A stretch of 64,000 nucleotides of DNA from RCIO01 sp035555795 (GTDB lineage: Bacteria; Pseudomonadota; Alphaproteobacteria; Rhizobiales; Rhizobiaceae). A program made the position numbers and the translations under genes. This document shows, piece after piece, positions 35,662 through 44,521 of the stretch (positions are counted from its first letter, which is position 1; every line of letters begins with the position of its first letter). The notes under the pieces were generated by a model. That model was not told the DNA's origin, did no database searches, and saw only the letters and a list, made by a program, of their open reading frames with translations. The stretch lies in the NCBI GenBank assembly GCA_035555795.1, contig DATMGE010000026.1, positions 17,437 through 81,436 on the forward strand. Direction: 5' to 3'.

Positions 35662-36833
35662 CTGCCGAACATACCCCAGAAGCGGCTGCGCTTGCCGCCA
35701 TCCGCCTCGGGTGCGGCTTCCTCCTGCGCGTTTACTGCTGGCGGCGTGGTGCCTGTCGTCAGCGGCGAGGTCTCGGGCATGGCGGCAATCGACTGCTGAT
35801 CGTCCGGCGAAATGACGGGAGCCGCCGGAGCGGGTCGCGGCGAAGGTGCTGCGGCGACTGCGGGTGCCTGCGACTGGAGCGACGGCGGATCGCGCGTGAC
35901 CTTCTCGCCGCGCGCCCTGCGGCGCGACCAGTCCGCCACGAGCGCGGCTTCCTTCAGGCCGGCGATGGATGGCGCGGGGTCCTTCACGGCGTTGTCGACA
36001 AGGCCGGAGAAAGCCTTCTCATAGGTTGCCTGATAGCTGCGATAGGCAGTCTGGATCGTATCGGGCTGCGTCATGGCCGGGCAGGAACCCGCCGCCGACA
36101 TCCTGTCGCCGCCGGAGGTGATCTGGTTGAAGACGTAGCGCTTGCCGCAGACATCGACCTTCGGCGGCACCTTGGTGATCTCGAAATGATCGTAGCCTTC
36201 CTTCAGCATCTGCCAGAAGGGATAGTTCGGATCCTTGCGGTAGCGGGCCATGTTTTCCGCCGTCATGCGGAAGGGAAAGGCCTGGATCTGGAATTCGGTC
36301 TGGCCGCCCTTGAAGGCGTCCCGCGCAAAGGCATAGATCTGCTCGATCTGCGGGTCGGTCATGGAATAGCAGCCGGCCGAAGAGCAGGCGCCATGCACCA
36401 TCAGGTGCACGCCGGATCGGCCATGCGCGCGGTCGAAGGCGTTGGGAAAGCCCATATTGAAGGACAGGTGATAGCTGGAGCGCGGGTTCATCTGCTGGGG
36501 CCGCACCATGTAGAACCCCTCGGGCGCCTGCCGGTCGCCCTCGGTGAACTTGGGCCCCAGCTTGCCCGACCACTTGCAGATATCATAGCTGGTGGCGAGG
36601 TCGTAGCGCCCGTTATCCTTGCGCTTCCAGACCTCCAGCTTGCTCTCTTCCTTGAAGATGCGCAGCATGATGGGCGAGGTCGTGGACATGCCCCTGGCGC
36701 GCATGGATTCGACGAGCTTGGGCGGCAGGCGCTTTTCGGTCTTCGGCGCGATGTCCTCGAAAGAGGCGTCCTGGCAGCTTGCGACGGCCAGCGCCGCCAT
36801 GAGCAATGTGACGGTAGATATACGTTTGAACAT
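35658..36833 (-). CDS. L,D-transpeptidase (YafK/YkuD family) lipoprotein
   Basis: A 391-residue murein L,D-transpeptidase or related amidase of the YafK branch, acting in the periplasm. The N-terminus has a lipoprotein signal with lipobox VASC (Cys20). The YkuD catalytic motif HGACSSAGCYSM gives His147 and nucleophile Cys155. A long Ala/Pro-rich C-terminal tail (residues ~300-391) follows. YafK (DpaA) in E. coli detaches Braun lipoprotein from murein, so either cross-linking or cleavage is possible here. A CtrA-like site lies about 90 bases upstream. Confidence 0.87.
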   Translation of the reverse strand: MFKRISTVTLLMAALAVASCQDASFEDIAPKTEKRLPPKLVESMRARGMSTTSPIMLRIFKEESKLEVWKRKDNGRYDLATSYDICKWSGKLGPKFTEGDRQAPEGFYMVRPQQMNPRSSYHLSFNMGFPNAFDRAHGRSGVHLMVHGACSSAGCYSMTDPQIEQIYAFARDAFKGGQTEFQIQAFPFRMTAENMARYRKDPNYPFWQMLKEGYDHFEITKVPPKVDVCGKRYVFNQITSGGDRMSAAGSCPAMTQPDTIQTAYRSYQATYEKAFSGLVDNAVKDPAPSIAGLKEAALVADWSRRRARGEKVTRDPPSLQSQAPAVAAAPSPRPAPAAPVISPDDQQSIAAMPETSPLTTGTTPPAVNAQEEAAPEADGGKRSRFWGMFGR

Positions 36834-36920
36834 GGATACCGCTGCGACCCGAAAAGTCCGACCGCTTCATGGCGATCACTATTTCATCAGCTTTCTTAGC
36901 CCGGCAGATTGAAAAAATGA

Positions 36921-36935
36921 TTAACACAAGCTTAC
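36921..36935. promoter_or_regulatory. CtrA-like site upstream of the L,D-transpeptidase gene
   Basis: TTAACACAAGCTTAC fits the alphaproteobacterial CtrA motif TTAA-N7-TTAA with one mismatch in the last base. It is 88-102 bases upstream of the start codon. This is a sequence match only. Confidence 0.3.
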
Positions 36936-37034
36936 CGGTGCCTGCCTCACATCATCGTCATTTTGCGTGAGACACGGCGTTTTTATGGCGGACCGTCGAG
37001 CCCGCAGCACAGTTAAGCCGGAATTGTGCCGGAA

Positions 37035-37985
37035 TCAGAGCGTGCGGCCGATGGCGAGGAACTTTTCGCGGCGATGTTCGCGCATGTCGCCGCCCCGTGC
37101 AGCGAGTTCGGCAAAGCCGGCCGCGATACGCTCGCCGGTGGCGGCGATAACGGCCTCGCGTCCACGATGACCGCCGCCCAGCGGCTCGGCGATGATGCCG
37201 TCGATTACCTTGAGCTCCAGCAGGTCCTGCGCGGTGATCTTCATATTGGTCGCCGCATCCTTCGCCCGCGTGGAATCATGCCACAGGATCGATGCCGCGC
37301 CCTCCGGCGAGATCACCGAATAGATGGAATGCTCCAGCATGTAGACCAGATTGGCGGTCGCCACCGCGATGGCGCCGCCCGAGCCGCCCTCGCCGATGAT
37401 GACCGAGATCGTCGGCACCGTCATGCTCAGGCAGGCGGAGGTCGAGCGGGCGATGGCCTCGGCCTGGCCGCGCTCCTCGGCGCCGATGCCGGGATAGGCG
37501 CCGGCCGTGTCGACGAGCGTGACCATGGGGATGCCGAAACGGTCGGCAAGCTCCATCACGCGCACGGCCTTGCGGTAGCCTTCCGGCCGGGCCATGCCGA
37601 AATTGTGCTTGAGGCGGCTCTTGGTGTCGGAGCCCTTCTCCTGGCCGATCACCGCCACCGCCTCGCCGCGAAACCGGGCGAAGCCGCAGACGATCGCACT
37701 GTCCTCGCCAAAGGAGCGATCGCCCGCCAGCGGCGTGAAGTCGGTCATCAGGCTGCCGATATAGTCGAAGCAGTGCGGCCGGTCGGGGTGGCGGGCCACT
37801 TGCGCCTTCTGCCAGGGGGTCAGCGCCTTGTAGAGATCGCGCAGTGTATCGCTGGCGCGCTTCTCCAGCCGTTTGATCTCGTCGGCGACATTGACCTCGC
37901 CACCGGCCTCCGACAGTCGCTTCAGTTCCAGAATCTGCCCGTCCAGGTCCTGCACCGGCTTCTCGAAATCGAGGTAATTATACAT
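37035..37985 (-). CDS. accA: Acetyl-CoA carboxylase carboxyltransferase subunit alpha
   Basis: AccA with AccD transfers the carboxyl group from carboxybiotin to acetyl-CoA, the first step of fatty acid synthesis. The 316-residue protein begins MYNYLDFEKPVQDLDGQILE and has the crotonase-like core, with VTLVDTAGAYPGIGAEERGQ and the oxyanion-hole IIGEGGSGGAIAVATAN loop. The ATG at 37985 is the family start; the frame stays open upstream into xerD sequence. accD is not in this window. xerD lies 86 bases upstream on the same strand. Confidence 0.96.
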   Translation of the reverse strand: MYNYLDFEKPVQDLDGQILELKRLSEAGGEVNVADEIKRLEKRASDTLRDLYKALTPWQKAQVARHPDRPHCFDYIGSLMTDFTPLAGDRSFGEDSAIVCGFARFRGEAVAVIGQEKGSDTKSRLKHNFGMARPEGYRKAVRVMELADRFGIPMVTLVDTAGAYPGIGAEERGQAEAIARSTSACLSMTVPTISVIIGEGGSGGAIAVATANLVYMLEHSIYSVISPEGAASILWHDSTRAKDAATNMKITAQDLLELKVIDGIIAEPLGGGHRGREAVIAATGERIAAGFAELAARGGDMREHRREKFLAIGRTL

Positions 37986-38071
37986 TCGCCCGGTATATCT
38001 CGAAGTTATGAATGGATTGCGCCGCAGCATGGCTGCACGGCATGTCTGCGGCTCAAATAGCGACAGGGCGG

Positions 38072-38983
38072 CTAGTCGGCAAGCGGATGGTGCGTTTTCA
38101 CGAGCTCGACCAGCCGCGCTTCGAGCACATGCGTGTAGATCTGGGTGGTCGAAATGTCGGCGTGGCCAAGCAGTTGCTGCACGGCGCGAAGGTCGGCGCC
38201 GTTCTGCAGTAGATGGCTGGCAAAGGCATGGCGCAGCACGTGGGGCGACACTTTCGCCGCCGGCAGGCCGAGCCGGGCGGCGAGCGCCTTGAGATCGCGG
38301 GCGAAGACCTGCCGGGCCAGATGTCCGCTCTCGCCGCGCGCCGGGAAGAGATGGCGGTTCGCCTTGCCGGCGGCATCCCTGGCGCGACATTCCAGCCAGC
38401 GCCGCATGGCGGCCTGCGCCTTGGGGGACAGCGGCACGACGCGGTCCTTGCCGCCCTTGCCGCGCACGGTGAACCAGCGGTCGTCGCGGCTGGCGACGGT
38501 CAGCGGCATGGCGACCAGCTCGGATACGCGCAAGCCCGTGGCATAGGCGACCTCCAGCAGGGCCGCGAGCCGCACCGCGCCTGCCGCATCGACGCCGGGC
38601 GGCGGCGCATTCGCTTCGGCTTCGGCTTGGTCGAGCAGGCGGCCGACATCGTGTTCCGAAAGCGTCTTCGGCAGCGGCCGACCGCGGCGCGGGCTGTCGA
38701 GACTGCCGGACGGATCGTCGGCACGGATGCCTTCGGCATAGAGAAAGCGGTAGAACTGCCGCAGCGAGGACAATTTCCGCGCCTGGGAGGACGGCGCGAA
38801 GCCGCGCCGGGCAAGACCTTCCAGATGGCTGCGCAGCGCCTCCGTCGTGGCGCTTGCGAGACCGCCGCATTCCTCCGCCGCTTCGTCGAGGTCGCGGCGA
38901 TAGGCCTGGAGCGTGTTGGCGGCGGCCCCGCGCTCCGCGCTCATCATCTCCAGAAAGGCTTCGATCGCGGCGGCGTCGCGCAT
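38072..38983 (-). CDS. xerD: Site-specific tyrosine recombinase XerD
   Basis: XerD with XerC resolves chromosome dimers at dif. The 303-residue protein has the SAM-like N-terminal domain (about 1-90) and a catalytic domain with the RHRY tetrad: Arg in ATGLRVSELV, His/Arg in SPHVLRHAFASHLLQ, His in QQLLGHADIST, and the nucleophile Tyr in TTQIYTHV. Wording of the motifs and the linkage to accA and aroK support chromosomal XerD rather than a phage integrase. The ATG at 38983 is used; an upstream ATT is not a credible start. A 51-codon gene precedes it by 8 bases. Confidence 0.94.
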   Translation of the reverse strand: MRDAAAIEAFLEMMSAERGAAANTLQAYRRDLDEAAEECGGLASATTEALRSHLEGLARRGFAPSSQARKLSSLRQFYRFLYAEGIRADDPSGSLDSPRRGRPLPKTLSEHDVGRLLDQAEAEANAPPPGVDAAGAVRLAALLEVAYATGLRVSELVAMPLTVASRDDRWFTVRGKGGKDRVVPLSPKAQAAMRRWLECRARDAAGKANRHLFPARGESGHLARQVFARDLKALAARLGLPAAKVSPHVLRHAFASHLLQNGADLRAVQQLLGHADISTTQIYTHVLEARLVELVKTHHPLAD

Positions 38984-38991
38984 CGGCAATC

Positions 38992-39147
38992 CTATTGCTG
39001 TTGCCTCGGTTGCAATCTGTCGGCAGGGAGCTGGACGCTAATCTCGCCGACCCTCGGCTTCACGAAAGTGGCCAGGGCGGACATGGCCCCCCAGATAAGG
39101 CCGACGATGACGATCAGCGTCGCCAGCAAGCGGAAAGTTGTCGGCAT
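38992..39147 (-). CDS. Small single-pass membrane protein upstream of xerD
   Basis: A 51-residue reading frame, MPTTFRLLATLIVIVGLIWG at the start, then a short soluble part containing FVKPRVGEISVQLPADRL. It has one membrane helix (residues ~6-26), N-terminus inside, with a small periplasmic tail. It ends 8 bases before xerD and probably shares its transcript. I recall similar short proteins between xerD and aroK in rhizobia, which supports it being real, but no function is known. It was identified by reading the gap between xerD and the divergent aroK. Confidence 0.7.
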   Translation of the reverse strand: MPTTFRLLATLIVIVGLIWGAMSALATFVKPRVGEISVQLPADRLQPRQQQ

Positions 39148-39287
39148 CGACCCGTCTCAAAAGCTTCGGCCGTTTATCCGTCGCCTGCCCGGCCATTTCA
39201 AGGCGTCGATCGGGCAACATGCCGACAAACCGCAACTTGACGCAGTGATACAATTCATGTCGAAACGCCGCAGGAAAGGCGCTGGAC

Positions 39288-39878
39288 ATGACCGCTGCGG
39301 AGCTTTCGTCATCGACGGACATTGAAAGGCTGCGCGCCGCACTGGGCACGCAGACCATCGTCTTCGTCGGCTTGATGGGAGCCGGCAAGACGGCGATCGG
39401 CCGGAAGGTGGCGGCCGCGCTGGAATTGCCCTTCGTCGACAGCGATCACGAAATCGAGCTGGTCTCGCGCATGACCGTGCCGGAGCTGTTTTCCCGCTAT
39501 GGCGAAGCGGAGTTCCGGGCGCTGGAACAGCGCGTGATCCTGCGCCTGCTGGCGGAAGGACCGCATGTGCTTGCGACCGGGGGCGGCGCCTATATGAATG
39601 CCGAGACGCGCATGGCGATCCGGCAACATGGCATGTCGATATGGCTGCGCGCCGATCTCGACACGCTGATGGGGCGCGTCGCCAAGAAGCAGAACAGGCC
39701 GCTGCTGCAGACCGCCGACCCGCGCGGGACGATGAAGCGGCTCATGGACGAGCGCTATCCGGTCTATGCGGAGGCGGATGTTTGCGTGGACACGCGTGAC
39801 GACCGGCGCGAAACCATCGCGACCGAGGTGATCGCCGCGCTTGCGGCAAGGATCACTGGCGAAGGAGTGACACCGTGA
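39288..39878 (+). CDS. aroK: Shikimate kinase
   Basis: AroK phosphorylates shikimate at the 3-hydroxyl. The 196-residue protein has an N-terminal extension of about 22 residues, the P-loop GLMGAGKTAIG at 28-38, the shikimate/Mg-binding DSDHEIE motif at 51-57, and the substrate-binding GGGAYM loop. The lid region is around RVAKKQNRPLLQ. Its stop overlaps the aroB start by 4 bases, an aroKB operon as in most proteobacteria. Confidence 0.96.
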   Translation: MTAAELSSSTDIERLRAALGTQTIVFVGLMGAGKTAIGRKVAAALELPFVDSDHEIELVSRMTVPELFSRYGEAEFRALEQRVILRLLAEGPHVLATGGGAYMNAETRMAIRQHGMSIWLRADLDTLMGRVAKKQNRPLLQTADPRGTMKRLMDERYPVYAEADVCVDTRDDRRETIATEVIAALAARITGEGVTP

Positions 39879-41014
39879 CTGGATTAGGCATGCGCGAGAT
39901 CGTGACGGTCGGGCTCGGCGACCGCAGCTACGACATCGTCATCGCGGATGGCGTGATCGCCAGCGCGGGCGACATGATGGCGGAGCACTATCCGGGTTCG
40001 CGCGCCTTCATCGTCACCGACCGCAATGTGGCGTCCTTCCATCTGAAGACATTGCAGGATTCGCTCGATGCCGCCGGCGTCGCGCATGGCGCGCTGGTAC
40101 TGGAGCCGGGTGAGGCTACGAAATCCTTCGCCGGACTGGCCTCGGCGGTGGACGGCATTCTCGGCGCGCGCATGGAGCGCGGCGATCTGGTTCTGGCGCT
40201 GGGCGGCGGGGTGATCGGCGATCTGGCGGGCTTTGCGGCCGGCGTCGTGCGCCGCGGCATGCGCTTCGTGCAATTGCCGACGAGCCTGCTGGCGCAGGTG
40301 GATTCCTCGGTGGGCGGCAAGACGGGCATCAATACGGCGCATGGAAAGAATCTCGTCGGCCTGTTTCACCAGCCGGTGCGGGTTCTGGCCGACACATCGG
40401 CGCTGGATACGCTGCCCGTGCGCGAGTTCCGCGCCGGCTATGCCGAGGTGGCCAAATACGGGCTGATCGACCGGCCGGATTTTTTCGCCTGGCTGGAGGA
40501 GAACTGGCGCGACGTGTTCGCGGGCGGGGCGGCGCGCACGCGGGCGATCGCCGAATCCTGCCGCGCCAAGGCGGATGTCGTCGCGCGCGACGAGTTCGAG
40601 ACCGGCGACCGCGCTTTGCTCAATCTCGGCCATACGTTCGGCCATGCGCTGGAGGCGGCGACGGGCTATGACGGGACGCGTCTCGTCCATGGCGAGGGCG
40701 TGGCCATCGGCATGGTGCTGGCCTATCGCTTTTCGGCTCGGCTCAACCGCTGCAGCCCGGACGATGCCGCGCGGGTGGAAAAGCATCTGCGGGAGGTCGG
40801 CCTGCCCTGGCGGCTCGACCAGGTGCCGGGCGGGCTTCCCGGTGCGGAGCGGCTTCTCGACTATATCGCGCAGGACAAGAAGGTGAAGCGCGGCGCGCTG
40901 ACCTTCATCCTGACGACCGGGATCGGCGAGGCCTTCATCGCCCGCGACGTGCCCGCCTCCGAGGTTCTGTCCTTCCTGACGCAGTCGCTTGCCGGCGAGG
41001 CCGAGAGCGTATGA
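39875..41014 (+). CDS. aroB: 3-dehydroquinate synthase
   Basis: AroB cyclises DAHP to 3-dehydroquinate with transient use of NAD+ and a divalent metal. The 379-residue protein has NAD-binding LALGGGVIGDLAGFAAG, the substrate-binding QVDSSVGGKTGIN, and zinc ligands in YAEVAKYG, LNLGHTFGHALE and the following histidine. It starts with GTG overlapping aroK; an ATG six codons later (MREIVTV) is an alternative start. Its stop overlaps the next gene by 4 bases. Confidence 0.97.
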   Translation: MTGLGMREIVTVGLGDRSYDIVIADGVIASAGDMMAEHYPGSRAFIVTDRNVASFHLKTLQDSLDAAGVAHGALVLEPGEATKSFAGLASAVDGILGARMERGDLVLALGGGVIGDLAGFAAGVVRRGMRFVQLPTSLLAQVDSSVGGKTGINTAHGKNLVGLFHQPVRVLADTSALDTLPVREFRAGYAEVAKYGLIDRPDFFAWLEENWRDVFAGGAARTRAIAESCRAKADVVARDEFETGDRALLNLGHTFGHALEAATGYDGTRLVHGEGVAIGMVLAYRFSARLNRCSPDDAARVEKHLREVGLPWRLDQVPGGLPGAERLLDYIAQDKKVKRGALTFILTTGIGEAFIARDVPASEVLSFLTQSLAGEAESV

Positions 41015-41907
41015 ACGAAGCGGCCGTCATTGCCATCGCCGTTGCGGTGGGCCTGATCGTTGCGGCGGTTCTTCTGCGCCATCCGCTATTGCGCGCGCTT
41101 GGCTATCGGCTGGTGCCGCATGCCGATGAGGCGCTGCGCGACGCGACGCCTTCCGCCCCGCAGCGGGAGATCCCGCGCAAGGAAGGCGAGCGCGAGCGAA
41201 GCGGCATCACCACCGATCTGGCGGAGCTCGAAGTTTCCGACGTGATGGTTCACCGCACGGCGATGCGCTCGCTCAACGCGGACGACCCGGCGCAGGCGAT
41301 CATTCGCGAGGTGCTTCAGGGACCGCATACGCGGCTGCCGCTCTGGCGCGGGACGATCGACAATATTGTCGGCGTGCTGGACGCCAAGGACCTGCTGCGC
41401 GCGCTGATGGAGGTCGACAACGATCCGGCAAGGATCGACATCGCGAAGGTCGCCGCCAAGCCGTGGTTCGTGCCCGATACGACGGCGCTTCAGGACCAGC
41501 TCAATGCGTTCCTGCGCCGCAAGGCCCGCCTCGCCATCGTGGTCGACGAATATGGCGAGGTCGAAGGCATCGTCACGCTGGAGGATATCATCGAGGAGGT
41601 TGTCGGAGACCTTTCCGACGATCACGACATCGATCTTCAGGGCGTGCGCAAGGAGCCCGGCGGTTCGATCGTGGTCGATGGCGGGGTGTCCATTCGTGAC
41701 CTCAACCGGGCGATGGGCTGGTCCCTGCCCGATGAGGAGGCGACGACGATTGCCGGGCTGGTCATTCATGAGACCCAGTCCATCCCCGACGAGCGGCAGG
41801 CCTTCACCTTTCACGGCAAGCGTTTCGTGGTGCTCAAGCGAGAGCGCAACCGCATTGCCCGCTTGCGGATCAAGGCGGTGGCCACGGTCGGCATCGCGAC
41901 GCCCTGA
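41011..41907 (+). CDS. CorC/HlyC-type CBS domain protein lacking a full CNNM (DUF21) domain
   Basis: A 298-residue protein with a CBS pair (about residues 75-205, containing VSDVMVHRTAMR, RLPLWRGTIDNIVGVLDAKDLL and VVDEYGEVEGIVTLEDIIEE, in parts) and a C-terminal CorC_HlyC domain (~215-290). In rhizobia the gene after aroB encodes a ~430-residue protein whose four-helix DUF21/CNNM domain precedes the CBS pair. Here only one hydrophobic segment (IAIAVAVGLIVAAVLL, residues 7-22) remains. It may have lost metal transport activity and act as a membrane-tethered nucleotide sensor. The start overlaps aroB by 4 bases. Confidence 0.85.
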   Translation: MNEAAVIAIAVAVGLIVAAVLLRHPLLRALGYRLVPHADEALRDATPSAPQREIPRKEGERERSGITTDLAELEVSDVMVHRTAMRSLNADDPAQAIIREVLQGPHTRLPLWRGTIDNIVGVLDAKDLLRALMEVDNDPARIDIAKVAAKPWFVPDTTALQDQLNAFLRRKARLAIVVDEYGEVEGIVTLEDIIEEVVGDLSDDHDIDLQGVRKEPGGSIVVDGGVSIRDLNRAMGWSLPDEEATTIAGLVIHETQSIPDERQAFTFHGKRFVVLKRERNRIARLRIKAVATVGIATP

Positions 41908-41913
41908 GAGGTT

Positions 41914-43122
41914 TCAGCGGCCGTTGGCGCTGCGCGGCATGCTGGAAGTCTCGCCCAAGCCGGCCGACGCGCTGGCGATCCGTACGCAATTCCGACCGGC
42001 ATGTTTGGCATCGTAGAGGGCGGCATCGGCCCGCGCCTGGAAGGCCAGAGGGTTCTCGCCGGGACGCGCTTCGGCGACGCCGAAGCTTGCCGTGAAGGCG
42101 CGGCCCGGCGGCAGGCCGGCGATTGCGAGGCCAGCAAAGGCCTGCCGCGCATGTTCGGCGAAAAGCCGCGCCGCGGCCAGATTGGCGCCCGGCAGGAGGA
42201 TGGCGAATTCCTCGCCACCAATCCGCCCGGCAATATGGTGATCGGCCATCATGCCGCGCAGCATGGCAGCGAAGGCCACGATCACGCGGTCGCCGCTGGC
42301 ATGCCCATAGGTATCGTTGACCTCCTTGAAGTGATCGAGGTCGCAGATGATCAGCGACAGCGGACGGGCATTGCCCATGCGTTCGGCCATGGCGATGTCG
42401 AGACGCCGCCGGAAACCACGCCGGTTGAGCAAGGCGGACAGTTCATCCGTCTGCGACTGGGTGGTGATGGCTGAAAGCAGGTTGCCCACCAGGATGATGA
42501 TCAGAAGCAGGGCAACCGCCAGTCCCAATATGGTGGCCAGTGATTGCGACATGGTTGCATAGAGCGTGCCTACATAGGCTTGCGGGCTCGCGCCCACGCC
42601 GCCAGCGGCAAAGGCGATGAAGGGCTTGGCGAGGAAATGGACCGCACTGAGCGCCAGCAGGCCGACGAGCAGCCTGTCGGCGAAACGCACCGCCCCCGCG
42701 CGCAGCACGATCAGGGCAGCGATGGCCTGCATCATGAAATAGGGGAACTGATAGAGCATCTGCCGGGCGAAGGAATCGCGCGGCATGGCGTCGCTCCCAA
42801 GACGAATCGCCAGCGCGGCAACGAATATCGCGCCCAATAGCGGCCAGGGCGGCGGCCGGTTGTAGAGATATGACGGGCCGGCGGCGAAGACCGCGAACGC
42901 CCCGATCGAACTGCCATAGGCACCGATGGTCGTGGTCCAGTGTCCGCCGGCATAGGGAATGGCGAATTCCAGGCCGAAATTGACCATTCCCAGCAGATAG
43001 GCGAGCGTGAACCAACGCGCCGAAACGCGGGTGCGGTCATAGACGGCGATCGCGGCGAAAGCGGCGGCAATCAGCCCGGCCACCGACAGATTGATTGCGA
43101 GAATGAAAGCCGCGCTGCTCAT
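41914..43122 (-). CDS. Diguanylate cyclase with seven-helix membrane sensor region
   Basis: A 402-residue membrane protein. Residues 1-225 hold about seven hydrophobic helices without a recognised sensor name. Residues ~235-390 form a GGDEF domain with the start DELSALLNRRGFRRRLD, the nucleotide-binding LIICDLDHFKEVNDTYGH, and the active-site variant GGEEF (RIGGEEFAILLP). The intact motif predicts cyclic di-GMP synthesis. I see no RxxD inhibitory site at the usual position. It is 74 bases from a second, similar cyclase on the same strand and is convergent with the CorC-like gene. Confidence 0.9.
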   Translation of the reverse strand: MSSAAFILAINLSVAGLIAAAFAAIAVYDRTRVSARWFTLAYLLGMVNFGLEFAIPYAGGHWTTTIGAYGSSIGAFAVFAAGPSYLYNRPPPWPLLGAIFVAALAIRLGSDAMPRDSFARQMLYQFPYFMMQAIAALIVLRAGAVRFADRLLVGLLALSAVHFLAKPFIAFAAGGVGASPQAYVGTLYATMSQSLATILGLAVALLLIIILVGNLLSAITTQSQTDELSALLNRRGFRRRLDIAMAERMGNARPLSLIICDLDHFKEVNDTYGHASGDRVIVAFAAMLRGMMADHHIAGRIGGEEFAILLPGANLAAARLFAEHARQAFAGLAIAGLPPGRAFTASFGVAEARPGENPLAFQARADAALYDAKHAGRNCVRIASASAGLGETSSMPRSANGR

Positions 43123-43196
43123 TGCCGGTCCGAATTTTTCCGATCGTTATCATGGCGGGCAGCAGCGAAAAACTGGTTAAGCCTGATTTTCCCGTG

Positions 43197-44432
43197 TCAG
43201 AAAAGCGGGTTCTGGCCGGGAGCGGGCCGCAGCGGCGTTGCCGTTTCGGCACCGGCTTCCTGCGCCGCCATCCTCACCCTGTTGCGGCCGGCGGCCTTGG
43301 CCGCATAGAGCGCGGCGTCGGCGCGCGATGTCAGGCTGTCGAGGTCGTCATCATGCATTTCGGCCACGCCGAAGCTCGCCGTGAACTGTCCGTCGGGCAT
43401 GGCATGGAATTCGAGCTCGGCGAATTCGACCCGCAGGCCCTCGGCGGTGAGGCGGGCGGCGGCGGCATTGACGCCGTAGAGCAGGACGGCGAATTCCTCG
43501 CCGCCGACGCGCCCGACCAGGTGCCGGCTGCCCACGGCTCCGGCAAGGCAGCGGGCAAAGGCGACGATCACCCTGTCGCCGCAGGCATGGCCGTGGCGAT
43601 CGTTGATCTCCTTGAAATGGTCGAGGTCGCAAAGGATCAGGGACACTGGCAGACCCTGCCTGCCTGCCTGGCGGATGAGGCGGTTTGCGCCATGTTCGAA
43701 GCCGCGGCGGTTGAGGATGCCGGTGAGGCCGTCGGTGCTCGATTCCAGACGCAGTTCCTCGATCGCTTCCAGTCCCACGGCGGCGATCATCGTCAATGCC
43801 GCCGCCGTCAGGAAGAACACCGCCGACAACATGACGCCGACCCAATAGACCGACTGGAAGAGCGACTCCTCGGCGCCGGCATTCTGTGGCGGCCACATGT
43901 AGAAGGTGAAGGGGCGAGACAGCGAGGCGGCCGTCAGGCCAAGCGCGACGATGATGATGATATTGTCGAGACGCGACCTGTCGCGAACCCGCAAATAGCG
44001 GGATGCGAAAATGAGGGTGATGGCTGCAATGCCGATACTTGCGACAATGACACGTGGGCCCAGCTCGACATCGTTGGTCAGAGCCCAGCCGAGTGAAATG
44101 AGCGTCGCCGCTATCGCTAGGGCGATGGGAAGGCGCGGCATGCCTTCCTTCCGCCGCGACAGAAGCGCGTGACCGGTCACGGCGATTCCCAGCAGGATGA
44201 AGCAATTTGCCAGCAATCGCGAAAAAATGAAGCCGAATGGCGCAAAGTACAGGACGAACATGCCCGTACCGAAGGACAGATAGCCGACGGCCATGATCTG
44301 CGCCGGACGATGGTTGCGGAAACTGCCGATCATATACAACGCCACGGCCAGCAGCCATGCGATCGTTGGAACGATCAGCGCGATGAAAGGATCGGTGTTC
44401 AATGGCAAGCCCCAGTCGATGCCCAGAGCCAT
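43197..44432 (-). CDS. Diguanylate cyclase with seven-helix membrane sensor region (second copy)
   Basis: A 411-residue protein with the same layout as its neighbour: about seven hydrophobic helices (residues ~15-240) and a C-terminal GGDEF domain with DGLTGILNRRGFEHGANRL, LILCDLDHFKEINDRHGH and an intact GGEEF (RVGGEEFAVLLYG). The shared plan and the closely similar GGDEF half suggest ancient tandem duplication, while the membrane halves have diverged. The first ATG that leaves a sensible N-terminus is at 44432. The signals sensed are unknown. Confidence 0.9.
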   Translation of the reverse strand: MALGIDWGLPLNTDPFIALIVPTIAWLLAVALYMIGSFRNHRPAQIMAVGYLSFGTGMFVLYFAPFGFIFSRLLANCFILLGIAVTGHALLSRRKEGMPRLPIALAIAATLISLGWALTNDVELGPRVIVASIGIAAITLIFASRYLRVRDRSRLDNIIIIVALGLTAASLSRPFTFYMWPPQNAGAEESLFQSVYWVGVMLSAVFFLTAAALTMIAAVGLEAIEELRLESSTDGLTGILNRRGFEHGANRLIRQAGRQGLPVSLILCDLDHFKEINDRHGHACGDRVIVAFARCLAGAVGSRHLVGRVGGEEFAVLLYGVNAAAARLTAEGLRVEFAELEFHAMPDGQFTASFGVAEMHDDDLDSLTSRADAALYAAKAAGRNRVRMAAQEAGAETATPLRPAPGQNPLF

Positions 44433-44521
44433 CCTAGGGGAAAGGCGCAAACAAGCTGTTAAACGCGCCGAAAATCCGAAGCGGCGATGCCGGCCGCTAT
44501 GGCCGACATCGCCATGGCAAA

